A stretch of 64,000 nt of DNA from positions 2,692,671 to 2,756,670 of the forward strand of contig NC_059297.1 in assembly GCF_017591435.1 (NCBI RefSeq). Direction: 5' to 3'. Below, one piece after another: positions 1-64,000 of this stretch. The number at the start of each line of letters is the position of its first letter. Position 1 is the stretch's first letter. The notes under the pieces were generated by a model. That model did no database searches and had not been told where the DNA came from. It saw only the letters and a program-made list of their open reading frames with translations. Source of the stretch: Portunus trituberculatus. Its lineage: Eukaryota; Arthropoda; Malacostraca; Decapoda; Portunidae. Both the position numbers and the translations under genes were made by a program.

Positions 1-63754
<63,754 letters not shown>

Positions 63755-64000
63755 CTTAAGAGGAATAACTAAGGGTTGACATATGTAAAGAATATATCAT
63801 GGTGGGGGGGAGGGGAGAAGTTTCAGACTGACATCTCTATGAAGTTGGGCAGCTGAGCCATAAACACTTACACCATCACATCAACCACTGCTTCACACCT
63901 CAGCCTCTAGGCCACTGTGGCAAAGACAGATCCTCACTGACCACACTGACCAAGGTTTATACTACACACCACACACCAAAGAAGTTGAACTGTACATTTC
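63755..64000. other. Intron upstream of w1, to the window edge
   Basis: The sequence contains a G run (63801-63816) and unique sequence. No further UNC79 exon was recognised before the edge. Confidence 0.6.

Overview
The window looks like nuclear DNA of an arthropod, most likely a decapod crustacean. This is an inference from four things: very dense dinucleotide microsatellites, GT-AG introns, many decaying non-LTR retrotransposons, and an animal nervous-system gene in small exons. No bacterial, viral or organellar gene organisation is visible.

One host gene explains nearly all the coding signal. It is an UNC79 homologue, the large helical-repeat scaffold of the NALCN sodium-leak channel complex, read on the minus strand across the whole window. 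I placed 33 exons (w1 at 63.7 kb to w33 at 1 bp), about 4.96 kb of coding sequence or roughly 1,650 codons. The 5' end lies beyond the right edge and the 3' end beyond the left edge. Exon phases join consistently throughout. The exception is one apparent single-base frameshift inside exon w15 (39466-39579). Exons w3, w22 and w30 rest mainly on splice-site and phase fit.

The introns hold mobile DNA. Four clusters (1.5-6.3 kb, 6.8-12.3 kb, 17.2-21.2 kb on the minus strand, 27.9-29.5 kb) consist of one group of EN/RT-type LINEs (CR1/L2/Jockey-like) and tRNA-derived SINEs. Every unit starts directly at a (CA)n tract or an ACAC tail, ends in a shared TAGGTRAATACACAC-type tail, and lies in the same orientation relative to the CA strand. 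This is the main candidate novelty: a LINE/SINE partnership that appears to target (CA)n microsatellites and stacks head-to-tail at them. All LINE copies here are broken.

Other elements are a deleted Tigger/pogo transposon (45325-46580, TA flanks), a PIF/Harbinger-like element (23904-24782, TAA duplication) with a smaller relative beside it, two piggyBac-like MITEs with TTAA flanks (39745-39947, 43594-43795), and two copies of a second, A-tailed tRNA-derived SINE (44.9 kb and 56.5 kb). About 30 long microsatellites are present. Most GA/TC tracts lie with the TC strand in the UNC79 sense orientation, and one (TCC)n tract forms the polypyrimidine tract of exon w8.
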